Below are positions 35,212-35,315 of a stretch of DNA of 35,315 nucleotides, piece after piece. How positions within the stretch are numbered: the stretch's first letter is position 1; each line of letters starts with the position of its first letter. Source of the DNA: Acidimicrobiales bacterium (GTDB lineage: Bacteria; Actinomycetota; Acidimicrobiia; Acidimicrobiales; Acidimicrobilacustridaceae). The notes under the pieces are model-generated. The model saw only the letters and a program-made list of their open reading frames with translations. It ran no database searches and was not told where the DNA came from. The position numbers and the translations under genes are program-made. The stretch is taken from the NCBI GenBank assembly GCA_025456085.1, contig JALOLF010000043.1, positions 1 through 35,315 of the forward strand. The letters are read 5' to 3'.

Positions 35212-35315
35212 GCGCCGGCGAAGGGGAGCCCGAGACCGACAGGCGACACAGCCCGCGGTTGCACCGACCCCGACGAGCGCTCCTGTCGCTGCCGGGTGAG
35301 CCGCTGCCCGGTGGG

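Noticed and set aside
35212-35315. Tail of the window after trpD
   Set aside because: No frame, promoter or hairpin that I can support in these 104 bases.

Overview
The window is very GC-rich DNA from an actinobacterium. A WhiB protein, three F420-type luciferase-like oxidoreductases, a DUF164 zinc-ribbon gene followed by a histidine phosphatase gene, many GTG starts, and several TAnnnT -10 boxes only 6-8 bases before a start codon (leaderless mRNAs) all point that way. A member of the Acidimicrobiia is my best guess, by inference only. I see no rRNA, tRNA, CRISPR array, insertion sequence or prophage gene.

Layout. 1-6016 (+): the 3' end of a polyketide-synthase-like gene, then a 1845-residue single-chain acyl-CoA carboxylase of eukaryotic architecture. 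6067-8367 (-): an F420-type oxidoreductase and an alpha/beta hydrolase in one operon with a perfect TetR-style palindrome at the promoter. 8514-11523 (-): a Ser-x-x repeat protein behind a flavodoxin, a YccF protein, a metallo-beta-lactamase-fold hydrolase and a small membrane protein. 11661-14566: an island of unrecognised genes. Three lie on + (100 aa, 88 aa, and a 455-aa membrane protein with a 51-bp minisatellite) and three small ones on -. A 27-residue module is shared by the membrane protein and one small protein, and a nearly identical promoter/leader block precedes two of the small genes. This is the best candidate for an undescribed system.

14672-20984: a second F420-type oxidoreductase (-), a class A penicillin-binding protein, a zinc-ribbon/membrane/histidine-phosphatase operon and a small basic membrane protein (+), then a third F420-type oxidoreductase (-). 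21080-22253: a DUF1801 protein, the RNase P RNA gene (rnpB, -) and a small hypothetical protein. 22346-25316 (-): a cupredoxin with a complete type 1 copper site and two exported ferritin-like proteins form an envelope metal/redox cluster; next to it an ECF sigma factor carries its own zinc-finger-like tail. 25435-30580 (-): glpD, an alkyl-DHAP-synthase-like flavoprotein, a small membrane protein and an FGGY kinase, a glycerol-3-phosphate/DHAP operon.

30761-33797 (+): a peroxide-response module of PerR (all five regulatory metal ligands at PerR spacing), a rubrerythrin, a two-[4Fe-4S] CCG-domain protein and a DUF3501 protein. A palindrome sits at the perR promoter and two strong hairpins lie between the rubrerythrin and Fe-S genes. 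33896-35211 (+): a WhiB protein and a TrpD-like phosphoribosyltransferase with an altered glycine-rich loop. The last 104 bases hold nothing I can call. No stretch over 300 bases lacks a gene except that occupied by rnpB.
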